From: Liolophura sinensis
Taxonomy: Eukaryota; Mollusca; Polyplacophora; Chitonida; Chitonidae
Reading direction: 5' to 3'
Assembly: GCF_032854445.1 (NCBI RefSeq)
Contig: NC_088304.1
Location: 32,976,810 to 33,040,809 of the forward strand
DNA: 64,000 nt
The notes beneath the pieces are model-generated. The model was not told where the DNA came from. It was given only the letters and a program-made list of their open reading frames with translations, and did not search any database. Positions 36,361-49,700 of the stretch are shown piece by piece (the first letter of the stretch is position 1; every line of letters starts with the position of its first letter). A program made the position numbers and the translations under genes.

Positions 36361-38032
36361 TGTATTTATGGCTGAATCTGTTCGTGGCCAGGAGGTAATT
36401 TTGGATTGTTTGAAACAATTTAAAATTATCTGAAAGTTCCAGATTTTCAGATTCAAATAGTAAAATTTTATGGTATTTGGAAGTGAGTGAATCAGCCAAA
36501 AGTGAGGAGAAAAGATTGGTGAACTGGGGACCAGATGATTTTTGCTCTGTCTACAGGCTATTACGAACAGGGAGGCGTAGTGCCCGCGGATGTTGTTGTT
36601 TTATCTGTTCCGTTACCGGGCTGTCCAGTGGAGCCGAGGCTGAGGGCTTGTCTTGCCTATGAGACATCGCAAAATTACAAGGGCAGTAATTTTGCACTGA
36701 TCCACTATCACAATACCGCCGAAATAGCGGTGAAGGCTACAGCTGAACAACAAGCGTGGGCAGTAGGGCAATGAAATATGTGAGAATTGTCTCTACCCTA
36801 CCAGGATTGCCCCTACCCAACCAGAATTGCCCCTACCCAATCAGAATTGCCCCTATCCAACCAGGATTGTTCCTACCCAACCAGGATTGCCCCTACCAAC
36901 CCAGGATTGCCCTACCAAACCAGGATTGCCCCTACCCAGCCAGGATTGCCCCTACCCAACCAGGATTGCCCCTACCCAACCAGGATTTTTCCTACCCAAC
37001 CAGAATTGCCCCTACCCAACCAGAATTGCCCCTACCAAACCAGGAGTGCCCCTACCCAACCAGGATTGCCCCTACCAAACCAGAATTGCGCCTACCAAAC
37101 CAGAATTGCCCCTATCAATCCAGGATTGCCCCTACCCAGCCAGGATTGCCCCTACCCAACCAGGATTGCCCCTACCCAACCAGGATTGCCCCTATCCAAC
37201 AAGGATTGCCCCTACCCAAACAGGATTGCCCCTACCCAACCAGGATTGCCCCTACCCAACAAGGATTGCCCCTACCCAACAAGGATTGTCCCTACCCAAC
37301 AAGGATTGTCCCTACCAAACCAAGATTGTCCCTACCCAACCAGGATTTTTCCTACCAACCCAGGATTTTTCCTACCCAACCAGGATTGCCCCTACCCAAC
37401 CAGAAATGCTCCTACCCAGCCAGGATTGCCCCTACCCAACCTGGATTGCCCCTATCCAACAAGGATTGCCCCTACCCAACCAGGATTGCCCCTACCTAAC
37501 CAGAATTGCGCCTACCCAACCTGGATTGCCCCTACCCAACCAGGATTGCCCCTACCCAACAAGGATTGTCCCTACCCAACAAGGATTGTCCCTACCAAAC
37601 CAGGATTGCCCCTACCCAACAAGGATTGTCCCTACCAAACCAGGATTGCCCCTACCCAACCAGAATTGCCCCTACCAAACCAGGACTGCCCCTACCCAAC
37701 CAGGATTGCCCCTACCAAACCAGAATTGCCCCTACCCAACCAGAATTGCCCCTATCAATCCAGGATTGCCCCTACCCAGCCAGGATTGCCCCTACCCAAC
37801 CAGGATTGCCCCTACCCAACCAGGATTGCCCCTATCCAACAAGGATTGCCCCTACCCAAACAGGATTGCCCCTACCCAGCCAGGATTGCCCCTACCCAAC
37901 AAGGATTGTCCCTACCCAACAAGGATTGTCCCTACCAAACCAGGATTGTCCCTACCCAACCAGGATTTTTCCTACCAACCCAGGATTTTTCCTACCCAAC
38001 CAGGATTGCCCCTACCCAACCAGAAATGCCAG
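36361..38032. repeat. 1672-bp duplicated unit, copy 1, with a 20-bp minisatellite
   Basis: About 430 bp of unique sequence (36361-36785) followed by about 62 copies of a 20-bp unit ('ggattgcccctacccaacca'). Plus-strand frames stay open only because the unit lacks stops. The resulting Pro/Gln/Asn/Cys-rich polypeptides are not believed to be genes. Confidence 0.92.
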
Positions 38033-39765
38033 TGTATTTATGGCTGAATCTGTTCGTGGCCAGGAGGTAATTTTGGATTGTTTGAAACAATTTAAAATTA
38101 TCTGAAAGTTCCAGATTTTCAGATTCAAATAGTAAAATTTTATGGTATTTGGAAGTGAGTGAATCAGCCAAAAGTGAGGAGAAAAGATTGGTGAACTGGG
38201 GACCAGATGATTTTTGCTCTGTCTACAGGCTATTACGAACAGGGAGGCGTAGTGCCCGCGGATGTTGTTGTTTTATCTGTTCCGTTACCGGGCTGTCCAG
38301 TGGAGCCGAGGCTGAGGGCTTGTCTTGCCTATGAGACATCGCAAAATTACAAGGGCAGTAATTTTGCACTGATCCACTATCACAATACCGCCGAAATAGC
38401 GGTGAAGGCTACAGCTGAACAACAAGCGTGGGCAGTAGGGCAATGAAATATGTGAGAATTGTCTCTACCCTACCAGGATTGCCCCTACCCAACCAGAATT
38501 GCCCCTACCCAATCAGAATTGCCCCTATCCAACCAGGATTGTTCCTACCCAACCAGGATTGCCCCTACCAACCCAGGATTGCCCTACCAAACCAGGATTG
38601 CCCCTACCCAGCCAGGATTGCCCCTACCCAACCAGGATTGCCCCTACCCAACCAGGATTTTTCCTACCCAACCAGAATTGCCCCTACCCAACCAGAATTG
38701 CCCCTACCAAACCAGGAGTGCCCCTACCCAACCAGGATTGCCCCTACCAAACCAGAATTGCGCCTACCAAACCAGAATTGCCCCTATCATCCAGGATTGC
38801 CCCTACCCAGCCAGGATTGCCCCTACCCAACCAGGATTGCCCCCTACCCAACCAGGATTGCCCCTATCCAACAAGGATTGCCCCTACCCAAACAGGATTG
38901 CCCCTACCCAACCAGGATTGCCCCTACCCAACAAGGATTGCCCCTACCCAACAAGGATTGTCCCTACCCAACAAGGATTGTCCCTACCAAACCAAGATTG
39001 TCCCTACCCAACCAGGATTTTTCCTACCAACCCAGGATTTTCCTACCCAACCAGGATTGCCCCTACCCAACCAGAAATGCTCCTACCCAGCCAGGATTGC
39101 CCCTACCCAACCTGGATTGCCCCTATCCAACAAGGATTGTCCCTACCCAACCAGGATTGCCCCTACCTAACCAGAAATTGCGCCTACCAACCTGGATTGC
39201 CCCTACCCAACCAGGATTGCCCCTACCCAACAAGGATTGTCCCTACCCAACAAGGATTGTCCCTACCAAACCAGGATTGCCCCTACCCAACAAGGATTGT
39301 CCCTACCAAACCAGGATTGCCCCTACCCAACCAGAATTGCCCCTACCAAACCAGGACTGCCCCTACCCAACCAGGATTGCCCCTACCAAACCAGAATTGC
39401 CCTACCCAACCAGAATTGCCCCTATCAATCCAGGATTGCCCCTACCCAGCCAGGATTGCCCCTACCCAACCAGGATTGCCCCTACCCAACCAGGATTGCC
39501 CCCTATCCAACAAGGATTGCCCTACCCAAACAGGATTGCCCTACCCAGCCAGGATTGCCCTACCCAACAAGGATTGTCCCTACCAACAAGGATTGTCCCT
39601 ACCAAACCAGGATTGTCCCTACCCAACCAGGATTTTTCCTACCAACACCAGGATTTTTCCTACCCAACCAGGATTGCCCCTACCCAACCAGAAATGCTCC
39701 TACCCAACCAGGATTGCCCCTACCCAACCAGGATTGCCCCTACCCAACCAGGATTGCCCTTATTT
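38033..39765. repeat. 1672-bp duplicated unit, copy 2, extended at the right
   Basis: Repeats copy 1 at a constant offset of 1672 bp through the unique part with no differences noticed, then through the 20-bp array with several 1-bp insertions and deletions (for example near 38788 and 38841). Extra 20-bp units follow at 39690-39765. Confidence 0.92.
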
Positions 39766-39825
39766 TCTATACACCATTTATTCACCTGGAATGTTCAATT
39801 TTCAATAATTCGGTGTGTATATGTA

Positions 39826-40045
39826 TGCTAGGCCTTGTTGTGGCAAAGACGAGTCCATGCCGCTAAAGTGCTGCCGCCATGGAGTATCATGCCAAAGACC
39901 AGTCCCCTGTTTCCTTGTAATAGCCCCCCAGTGCTAAGGGCCAAGCAACAAGTACCATCTTTAAAATCCTTGGCATGACCTGGCCTGGTTGGATCCCATG
40001 TCTCCTGACTTCTTGGCGGACACTCAAACGATTAGGTTAATGAGT
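39826..40045 (-). mobile_element. SINE family 3, partial
   Basis: Contains 'cttgttgtggcaaagacgag', 'agtatcatgccaaagaccag' and 'ttggatcccatgtctcctga'. It abuts the 20-bp minisatellite. Confidence 0.65.
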
Positions 40046-40199
40046 TTTGTAAATGGGGTGTGTCAGGAGTTAACACCGCCGTTTGTCAAATACCTGACAA
40101 AACTACCCGACTTAAGGTCACAGTCGAACTAGAAGGAGATGGGTTGATTCGGCGGCCTCATTGGTCAGGAGTTAAGTGTGGGCCGCTGGGAGTAACCTT

Positions 40200-40435
40200 T
40201 GAGTATGTGTATCAGGTCTTGTGGCAAGGGCGATTCCATACTGCCAATTTGCTGCGCCACTGGAGTATCATGCCGAAGACAGCAGACATGACGCCCCACC
40301 TGTTTCCTTCCTGTAACCTCCCAGTGCTGGGGGTTAATCGAGGCAGCAACAAGCATCGTTTAAAAAAGTCTTTGACATGACCTCACCCACGTTGGATCCA
40401 AGGTCTCTCGACTTCTAAGTGGGCGCTCACAAAAA
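40200..40435 (-). mobile_element. SINE family 3, partial
   Basis: A second copy 370 bp from the last, with 'cttgtggcaagggcgattcc', 'ggagtatcatgccgaagaca' and 'ttggatccaaggtctctcga'. The surrounding unit (39826-40195 against 40200-40540) looks tandemly duplicated. Confidence 0.65.
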
Positions 40436-40764
40436 TTAGCTTGATGAGTTTGATAGGTGTATCTGGAGTTAACCACCGTCGTTTGTCAAATACCTGACAA
40501 AGCTACCTGACTTAAGGCCGCAGTGGAACCAGAGGGAGCTCGATTTGATCCTGTTCTCTTCTTGCATGGTCAGGGAATAATTGCGCCAGAGTAAACTGTG
40601 GGGGACTTAACCACTATGAATGTTTTGATAACTCCGCGCATGTACAGAGAGCAGCGGATATTTCTTTCATAAACATTGTCAATCGTATTTTGTCAGTGCA
40701 CATGTCACACGAGAGATAATGGTACAATACAATACTAAGTAAACTCCCAATTTTCAGACGATGT

Positions 40765-40915
40765 AGACGTGGGAAGGTCAGGCAACAACCTGCGCATGGT
40801 CGTTGATTCCTCCGGGCTTTGCCAGGTTCCCTCCTACCTTAATGCTGGCCGCTGTCGTATAAGTGAAATATTATTGAAAAAGGCGTAACATACCAATGAA
40901 ATAAATAAACAAATG
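40765..40915 (+). mobile_element. SINE family 1, 5'-truncated
   Basis: Body 'acgtgggaaggtcaggcaac' to tail 'accaatgaaataaataaac'. Confidence 0.82.
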
Positions 40916-42046
40916 AATCTTTTATCAGACATTTTAACCCCTGATAAAGTGAGTGTAATGAATAAGAAGTCACTAACCGTACAAGCCCAAAAATAGCCCC
41001 ACAGCGTACGTCCACCACTTTTTTGTAATCACCGAGACAATTCGTTAAAAAAACTCCGTCCTATATACAGCGCTGTACGATCATTCACTGTGTAGTTTGA
41101 GCCACGGTTATGTTAGCAGTTAAATGGTTATGTTAACAGTTTTATCTTCAGTAAAGATTATCAAAGAGTCAACATAGCAGCTGGAAATTTCCCAACAATT
41201 GCCCCGGATAGGTTAGTTATTTCGTTCGTGTTTTTTCGAGGCAGGCCGATATGCCTATACTTGCGATTATTCCGCTGATAAAAGCGCGTGAAACTGGCAG
41301 TAGTCCTGCAATATATTACCTGTACACTACAAATCCTGTGGCTCTCGCGTGATTCGCCTGTTTATTCAGAGTATTTCTAAGCTTTTGCGAAATGGTAAGC
41401 TTAATGCTGGATCAACAAGATCGTAGAAGCTAAATTAACAACAGTTTAAGGACAATCTGTTGGAGGCCTAGCTAGTCTTCCAAATGACCTTCAGTTTATA
41501 TGATTGTAAAGGCTCACTCATGCGGACTCTGGTGCCTTCTGTGCTTTTACAGTGTGCATGCCACTCCTCGACACATCGTACGTATCGCCCTCTTCTGTCT
41601 AGATAACGTTTTCTTCGTAAAGGGCTGATACAAAAAGGCCACTAGGAAGTAGCCCCTTATTAATGATAACACATTGACAAAACACATGCTCTGTTCGCTT
41701 GGGTTTGGATAAAATTTAGTTGGGGTAGGTCACGTATTTCTCTTAGCACCGCATGCCATTACAGTATTACTGACATGTAATATTATGCGTGCTCATATGT
41801 GTGACCATTTGTCAACTATCACACCGTCTTTACTGGTCTGGTTTTCTTCTCTATCTGTTGTAGTCTTTCGTATCTATTACGTTATTTCTGTGGTGCTATG
41901 ACAATATAACAGCTATACGCCTATTGGGCGAGGAACCAGCGCCTGGAGTATATCACCACCTTTTCGCAGAGTTATCTACCTGACAACTATTTATGAGCTG
42001 TTTCAAATGTTCTCTTTTAAGGGGAAATTGAAAGATGGTAAAACAA

Positions 42047-42175
42047 TATTTATTTATTTGCTTGTTGTTTGCCATAAGAATATTTCACTTATACGCATTA
42101 TGATGGGAGGAAACCCACAGCCATCCGCAAGTTGCTGACAAACCTTTCCACGTATGACCGAAGAAGAAGCCAGCA
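42047..42175 (-). mobile_element. SINE family 1, fragment
   Basis: Tail 'tatttatttatttgcttgtt' and body to 'gaagccagcat', with several small deletions. Confidence 0.78.
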
Positions 42176-42789
42176 TATGTCATGGCGAAAGGGATTTTTT
42201 GTTACCCTTGCTGGAACGGGGAACCGTGTTTCACAGAGTGCAGCTTTATGCAGCTGTCGGAGGTCGGTCGTTTACACTGAGCTTGAACGGGGATAAAGAC
42301 TAAATAAATCAGTAAATAAAATAGCTTTGACTTTACACAAGAAAAAATGCTCCTCTAATTTATCGCCCCCTGCTTTCGAAGCAAAAACTCAAGCTTTGGT
42401 TGTGGTTGAACGTTGCGTTTATGTAGATGTACTATGAAGCTGTCTGCTTTCTGTAATAGGTTGTTCTCAGTGTAGACATATCCATAGTGATACCTCAATG
42501 CAGTAGCACCTATACCAGACACCACGCCTTTTACAAGGTAGTGACAACCCCATTAGCACGTAGACGCCCTGACTATTCTAAACCGAAAATCCTTCAAAAA
42601 GAACTTACTTGCGATTGGATAAGTAGAGGTTTGCTAATGTAGTGGTAGGTACTTCGAAATTTAACATGAAAATATCTTTGGATTGGAAAGTCCAGAAATA
42701 CAATCAAAGCCGTTCTTGTGTTCAGCCCAACAGAATTCAAATCCAGTTCCCGTGTTATAATGCAATTTAAAAAAGCACACAATTTTCTT

Positions 42790-43010
42790 TTATTTTTCAG
42801 TAAGATGATGTTTTAGATATTTATTATTCAAGATCAACGATAGATTGATAGATATAAAATAAACACTTATACAGGCTAACAAAAGTGATAGTAGTTGTTT
42901 TGTCCAAGTGAACAAATGTCCGTTACGCATCATAAACTCGATGTTCTTTTGTTTTCGTCGCATTCTAGCCGATACTGCCCATGATATCTGACTCTGGTTT
43001 GGGTTCGCTG
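42790..43010 (-). CDS. Possible alternative last exon of the guanylyl cyclase
   Basis: If the GTAAGA donor at 43728 is used, the acceptor TTTGTTTCAG at 43011 joins G+CA in phase. It adds 73 residues (ANPNQSQ..., ending HHLTEK), including a hydrophobic stretch (LLSLLLACISVYFISI). An AATAAA overlaps the stop. The acceptor is a tandem CAGCAG. The sequence does not resemble known cyclase tails. Confidence 0.25.
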
Positions 43011-43399
43011 CTGAAACAAAGAAAACCACAACTACTGATGGCAACCCCTTCACAAATCTCATTCCCACAGCTACGGCGTAAAACACCAATCAAATAAACT
43101 TCCGAATAGACAATTGGCGTGATTGGTCGACATTTACCGCCTACACAAGTCGGTTCCAAGCTTGTATAAATGTCATCATTATCTGATGTGACGTTGCAGT
43201 GACTGTGAACTACCTTGACGAGAACAACTACACAGAAATGGTGAGGTTTTAAAAGCACGGACTTGTTTGGCAACAAGAGATCGACAAAGCTCTCATGGCC
43301 ACTTTGGTGTTCAAATATGAAGCTCGTTGGAGATCATTTGCCTTCGACAGATAAAAAGGAGTGCCCGAAAACAATATGAACAACACCATCCCCAAGCAC

Positions 43400-43440
43400 A
43401 CCCACCCCCCACCCCACCCCCACCCCACCCCCACCCCATC
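43400..43440. repeat. (CACCCC)n low-complexity tract
   Basis: C-rich tract of 'acccccaccccacccc' repeats. The Gly/Trp-rich minus frames are artefacts. Confidence 0.95.
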
Positions 43441-43692
43441 ACTACCCGACCATTCGCCAGGCAGCTGAAAAACCTATTCTGATTTAATAAATAAAGATTA
43501 AAGATTACAACCAACATCACCACTGGTCAAATGTTGATCGGCTGGAATAAGAATGACTCTACAGAGGGCTCCAAGAAAGATGAATTTTAATCATAACTTT
43601 ACAGTCGGCACCACTCACACCAAGATTCCTTGTTAGTAAAGTTCGGACAAGGAAAACGCATAGAACTGCTCAATGGTTAACGAAAAACGTGA

Positions 43693-43761
43693 TCACCTGT
43701 TGGTAACACCTGTGGGATACGTCTTACCGATCAGCCAGTGAGTAAGAACCTGTCCTTTACC
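43693..43761 (-). CDS. Guanylyl cyclase exon 21: GKG...THWL motif and stop
   Basis: The acceptor is TTCTTTACAG. It encodes [12 protein letters not shown] and then ten more residues to a TGA, giving a C-terminus of usual length. A GTAAGA donor inside the exon (after THWLIG) could instead splice to 42790-43010, so the true C-terminus is open. Confidence 0.82.
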   Translation of the reverse strand, partial: GKGQVLTHWLIGKTYPTGVTNR

Positions 43762-46700
43762 CTGTAAAGAAAGTGTAACAGTCATTTTAGCCTCCTTTTA
43801 TTGCCCAGAATTGTATATGAGAAAGAGAAGCTGTAGAAACTGGCTAAACTTACCACGCAGCCAAAACAAAAACCTCCATCGGCCATAAGAAAAAGGGCTC
43901 ACTTTTCCATGTTGGTATTCTCAACTTTAACAATGATTTAACAATTTAACTCAGTAATGGGTTTGTCATTGGATCAAAGCCTGGCGAATACAAGTCAGAC
44001 GATGACGTTGACAGAAACTACACGTAGAATATAAATAATAATGGGGCAATGGGCGTGGTATTCAACACAGGGTTGTTGTGGGGCCATAATGTTGCAATTT
44101 GTAACTGTTTTGGGCAGTAGAGTCGACACCATTTAGACGTGCCTTTACCTTGACGTCAATCCATCCTCTTCGCACTGTGACAAACCCACTGTCGGCTTGG
44201 CAGAGAGCCTCGTTTGTGACGTCACTGATATGAATGCTCAGCTCTGCAACATGGAGGACTGATTTCTTATTTATTCGACTGATTGTTTTCGCGCCACTGG
44301 TCGATGAAAAACGGCCAGATCAGGGATCTTTAACCCCCTACCCCCTACGTTCCCAAAATCTCTTAATTTAAGGCTATTAGCATGAGCTGGATTCGAACTC
44401 ACGATGCCATTAATCATGGGTCATTTGTCTTCCAAGAGGACAAACTAAACGCTCAGTGCGGAAAAAAAGATCCAAATATCGCCTTATATATGAGCAATAC
44501 CTTGCTTAAAACACGTACACTCATTACTGACGAAAAAAGCATCCAATGTACATCATGTTTAACAGAGAAAGAAACATTTGTTCTCACAACGTTTTAAACA
44601 CAACTATGACATTGACTTAACCTTAGACGCAGTTTTGCCTCTGACACACGCTCTTTTTATGGGCTGCCTATGGTTGGAACCTCAATATGATTATTACCTT
44701 CAGTCTGATATGATGCCCTTGGTTTTCAAAGTCTCAATGTTTTTGTGGTCAACGATTGATCATCTTGGCATTTGGTTTCATGTCAAATTTTACACACAGA
44801 CGAATTGTACCGAGTATTCATGATAAGGCAATAGTGCCTTAAGTGAATGTTAGACACAATGTTCAGATATTATTCTAATAACTGCATTGTTCCTCATTGA
44901 TGCAGTACGTTGACTATCGGATATATGATTTTCTGTCCTTGAGTAACGTTCCATTTACCTTTTCCCGTTGACTCCATTCTGGACGCCATGTTGACAGTGT
45001 CTCCAAACAGGCAGTAACGAGGCATAGCAAGGCCGACAACTCCCGCGACGCAGGGGCCCGTGTGTACGCCTATGCGTAACTGCAATTGCTCTCCGGGCAT
45101 ATGACGTATTTCGAAAAATCTGACGTCATTCAGGAGTTCTAAAGCCATGTTGGAGATCTCTACGACATGACGGTTTCCGTTTCTGGTCGGCACTCCGCTA
45201 ACACACATGTAAGCATCTCCAATTGTCTCCACCTGTTACAGATACATATATATTTACGTGCACAGCGGTACTAATCAGGCAAAATACTTAAAAGGTCTTC
45301 GTAATAGATGTTGATAATAAATATTATACATAAAAAGTACACAAAGTGGGACTAATCCAATCTAAGATCAGTTTGTGAGAGCAGAAATTGGGACATATAT
45401 TTAACCGATGATTTGTATCTGCCTGACCCATTGGCTGTTCCGAAGTTGGGAGACCCAGGACCATACCAAAGGCTGTTAAAATAGTACTTGCTGCTGCCTC
45501 GCTTGGCGCTCAACGCAGAAAGATTAGAACAAGGAGGCAGGACCGGTGTCAGCATAATGTGACTGGGTGGGGTGTCATGTCTGGTGTCTTCGGCATAATA
45601 TTTCAGTGGAGGCAGCACTTTGGCGGAATGCACTCGCCCTGCCACAAGAAGACACTGTATATGTACACACACCTAATCACTCCTCGTCGTCATATGACTG
45701 AAAAGTTGTTAAGTACGAAGTGAAACACCAAACATTCATTCATTCATTCATTCATTGGCTCTTTATACTGCCAATCAGGATTCTTTTTTTTGACTGCTAA
45801 TACCAATGCTTTAATATCGGATGCAAACAGCTTCATTCAAATAGATGTATGTATACCGAGATTCCTTCAGAATATAAACTCAACTCACCTTATAAACATC
45901 GTGTTTAGGAATTATCGTATCAAATGTAATGTAGAGCTCATTCAATAGATTCACTACCTGCAAACAAGGATTGAGACGAAAACCAGAAGTTGATTAGAGA
46001 TTGTTTATTTGATTCATTTATAAATACAACGAGATTTCTGTAATTTATAAAAAAAATGGTAATTTTAAACAAGCAGTAGTGTCCGAGGTTTAAGTAAAGA
46101 TGGAGGTTGCTATGGGGGAAGACTTCCCTATCTGAAGGTAGGATAAAATGTCTCACAAAATACTTTCACGTAATTTACCTGCATTGGGGTACTGCTGCTG
46201 GAAATCGCTGTAAAGCCGACAATGTCCGAAAAGAAGATTGTGGATTCTTCGTAAGTTTCCGGCTGAACAATTTCTCCAAGTTTAAGCTGATTGGCGACCG
46301 GTCTGAAAGTCACGTGGTTAGTTTAAGTTGTATCATAAGGATGTGATGATTGGCAAACAGGTGGTTTTATAGAAACGGGGCAAAAGGTTCAGGCAAACGC
46401 CCTGCCCAGTCCAAGATAAATTGTATTCCATCCCGTACTCAGCTGTTTAGACAATATGGATTTCTTATTGCATCCATTCATCTTTCTCATCTGGTAAAGA
46501 AAGTACTGCCAACCTGATAAATTATTATAGAAGGCAAAACTGTTTTAGGGAGATTTTGAATATTTCAATCTGAAAGATCAGATTGGTGTTTCACGCCGTA
46601 TTAAAAAAAATGCCACATATCTGTTCAAACTTCCTTTTCCTTGCACGAACATGAACTTCCAACTCATCCATGTGTAGCGCTTGTGTAAGTTTAGCAGTGA

Positions 46701-49700
46701 GAAGTAATTTTAGCAGTGAGAAGTAATTTTAGCAGTGAGAAGTAATTTTAGTAGTGAATATGACTGATTTCCCCCGACAGCTTCTTATAGGCGGCTGGAT
46801 AAAAGAAACAGACTATATCAGAAAAATTCCATATCAATTCCATTTCCCCTTTTTTAGAATAACGTAACTGTACGTCTCCTGGAAAGAGTTCTGAATGTTA
46901 TATTGTTAGGCCAACTTAATGGAGAGTGGTCCCGAGATATTCTATACCAACTTTGGCAGCATTTGGTGGAGTAATTTATCCGTCTTCTGTTTTTCCAGCT
47001 CCAGCATTCTGGTTCTCTGCGTTACCAACTCCTCCAGGTTATTCGTGTGACTCTCCAGCATCTTCAACATGTTTTCGAACATACTCGTCTTCCTGGCAAC
47101 GAAGTAAAATGTATTAATCTTTTAACTTTTTATTTATTTATTTATTTATTTATTTATTTGATATAAGCGTTATGTCCGACATTCATATACCATTCGTAGT
47201 CCGTAAAGGGTGTTCCAAGTCGATAATCGCAAGATCCATTTCCAAAACAACGTTTAACATTAGCTCCCAAAGACAAAGGTATGTAAGAAATACAATACAA
47301 TAGTAAAGCCGGTAACCCACAAGAGGACTAACGGTCATCAGTTTTCAATGATGCCGGGCAGACAGTTGATATTCCAGGCATGAATTCCATATCAAAGTTC
47401 AAATTCGTAGTCCATGAAAGAGTTCCAGGTCAAATAACAATTAAACTGTTTTCCCCGTACTCAAGAATATTGAATTACTATGACGGCAGTGATCCACTTG
47501 AAAAAGAAACTGGGTACCGTACCAGATAAATCTCACAACCGAACGAACCACGGCTGGAGTCCGAAACAAGCGATTTTTCACAGTTAAAATAGTTCTAACT
47601 TTTTCAGATAATCAAACAATATTGCCATAAAACCGTTTGTCTTTCAACCTGTATTGATATTATTTACCTTCCTCCATTTAGCTGTACCAATTGCTTCTTG
47701 ACCTTTGTAAAATTTGGTCGAAGGTCAGGGCACTCCTCCCAGCATGACGTCATAAGATCACGAGAGGCAGGTGTGACATCACTGGTGAAGGGTATGGCCG
47801 GCCGGTACGGAATTCCTGACGTCTTTACAAGAGCTACGACTTCTGAAAAAGATTGGAACACTTGCAATGATCGGAGCATTGAAACAGACCCGGTATGTTT
47901 TTTGTTGAAATTAATATAATTATAATTATTAAAGGTGGATAACTCCTGTTTGAAGAGCGCTACACCTAAGATATAAGGTATCAATATGAATTCTGAATAA
48001 CAATCTTACCTTCCGGGTTTTTGTTGTTATAAGAGAAAGGACCTGTTCTTAACAAGATTTCTGAAAGAATGACACCAAAGCTGTAGACATCACCCGGTTG
48101 CGTCCCTTTACGTGGAGGGTGTTCCAGGCGGAGCAATTCAGGGGCCGTCCATAGTTTGTCTATAAGGCAGAAATAAATCCTTCTGACATATGAGTTTTTT
48201 TTAAAAAAAAATGCATATGAAAGTATTTGGGCGACAAATCATTAAAACCAAATAAAGCATTCCAGTTGACAGATGTCCTTTACATTTTGCACTGGAAGAA
48301 GCCTTTTATCTACAGAAATTTCTCAGTCGATCAGTTTTAACATGGCTATATACTTACACGATTTAAACGAATATTATAGTCAAAGAGGTCTTAAACCTAG
48401 TCATATTGTGGGATGTGCAGTATCGTTTCTTGAATTAAACCTATTGTAACTTAACTATTTTATTGATAAACGCTCCTAACTAAACAATGGCTATGACCGA
48501 AACTCGCCGAATCAATAACTAGAATGTGAATGCAAGAAATACTCACCTTCTCTCCTCTAACATTTCCACAACTGAAAAGTCCATCACTGCACTTATTACA
48601 ATTATGAAAATAATTACTCAATCATAATTTAACTTGCGCAAGTTGAGATGAGATGATAGGAAAGATGTATGCTAAGTTTCATGGAAATAGGTTCAGTATT
48701 TTAGAAAGATTACATTGAATCTGAGGTATTTAGGAACATCTGAATACATGAAAAAGTACTATATTATTAAGTCCTAAAAGGGGTAATTTTGAAAATTAAA
48801 CTTTATGACACACAAGTTAAAATGATAAGCAAGATGTATACGTTTCGTCAAAATCGGCGCAGTAGTTTGGAAGGAGACCCATGGACAAATCGTGTCTATA
48901 TACAGGCGGATAGACAGGGTGATTCCAGTATATCCCTCCCCTGTCAACGTTGAGTGGGGTCATCATAAGTGATCCGTGATCAAAGTGTGTCACGTGTAAT
49001 CAATCCAAAAGTATTTAAATAGAACCAGAAGAAAATCCTCACGGCTGTAATATTGATGGGGTCCCATGTCTTCAGGAAGTGACGTCAGATGCTCCGTGAT
49101 GACGCCGTAGTCAGTGACCTTGACCACCCAGCGACTGTCGAGGACGCAATTACTCGATTTCAAGTTACCATGACTCCTAATCGGGCTGCCATGAAGGAAG
49201 GTCATTCCCTGAAACACGTCCAGTAAGCCAGAGTTTACACACGTGCATTCGACAATCCATATTCCTTACTGCGCCTGCGTGGCTCTCTTCCTTTCGCTTT
49301 ACATCACTGCCACCAATAGTAAATTTTGTACAGAAATCTTGAACAACACAGCGGGTACAGGGGTAACTGTGATGAGGCACGAAGTGATGTCAGAAAACAC
49401 AAACAATCCGTCTCAATCCTTGTATCTGATAATATTTAATGCAAATGCATCCTCTTCATCCAGAGCAGGCCTACGTACAACATGATTCTAACCAAAACCT
49501 AAAACAATTTCACTGATGAATGCTAAATGTCAGAAAACATAAACAATCCGTCTCAATCATTATCTCTGCTAAAACTTGATACACATGCACTGTCTTCATC
49601 TTGAGTGCGCCTATGTACAACATGACTCTAACCAAAACCTAAAACAGTTTTATGGATGAAGCCTGTTAAAACAGCTTCCCGGGAGGCGATAGCTTATGAA

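Larger units (their letters stand above)
40440..42789. other. 3' of the guanylyl cyclase, no gene seen
   Basis: Contains two SINE fragments. No exon was recognised on either strand. Confidence 0.5.

Noticed and set aside
36756-39866. Long plus-strand ORFs (up to 467 codons) with Pro/Asn/Gln/Cys-rich repeats
   Set aside because: They lie almost wholly in the 20-bp minisatellite, are open in all three frames, and differ between the duplicate copies by frame-shifting indels.
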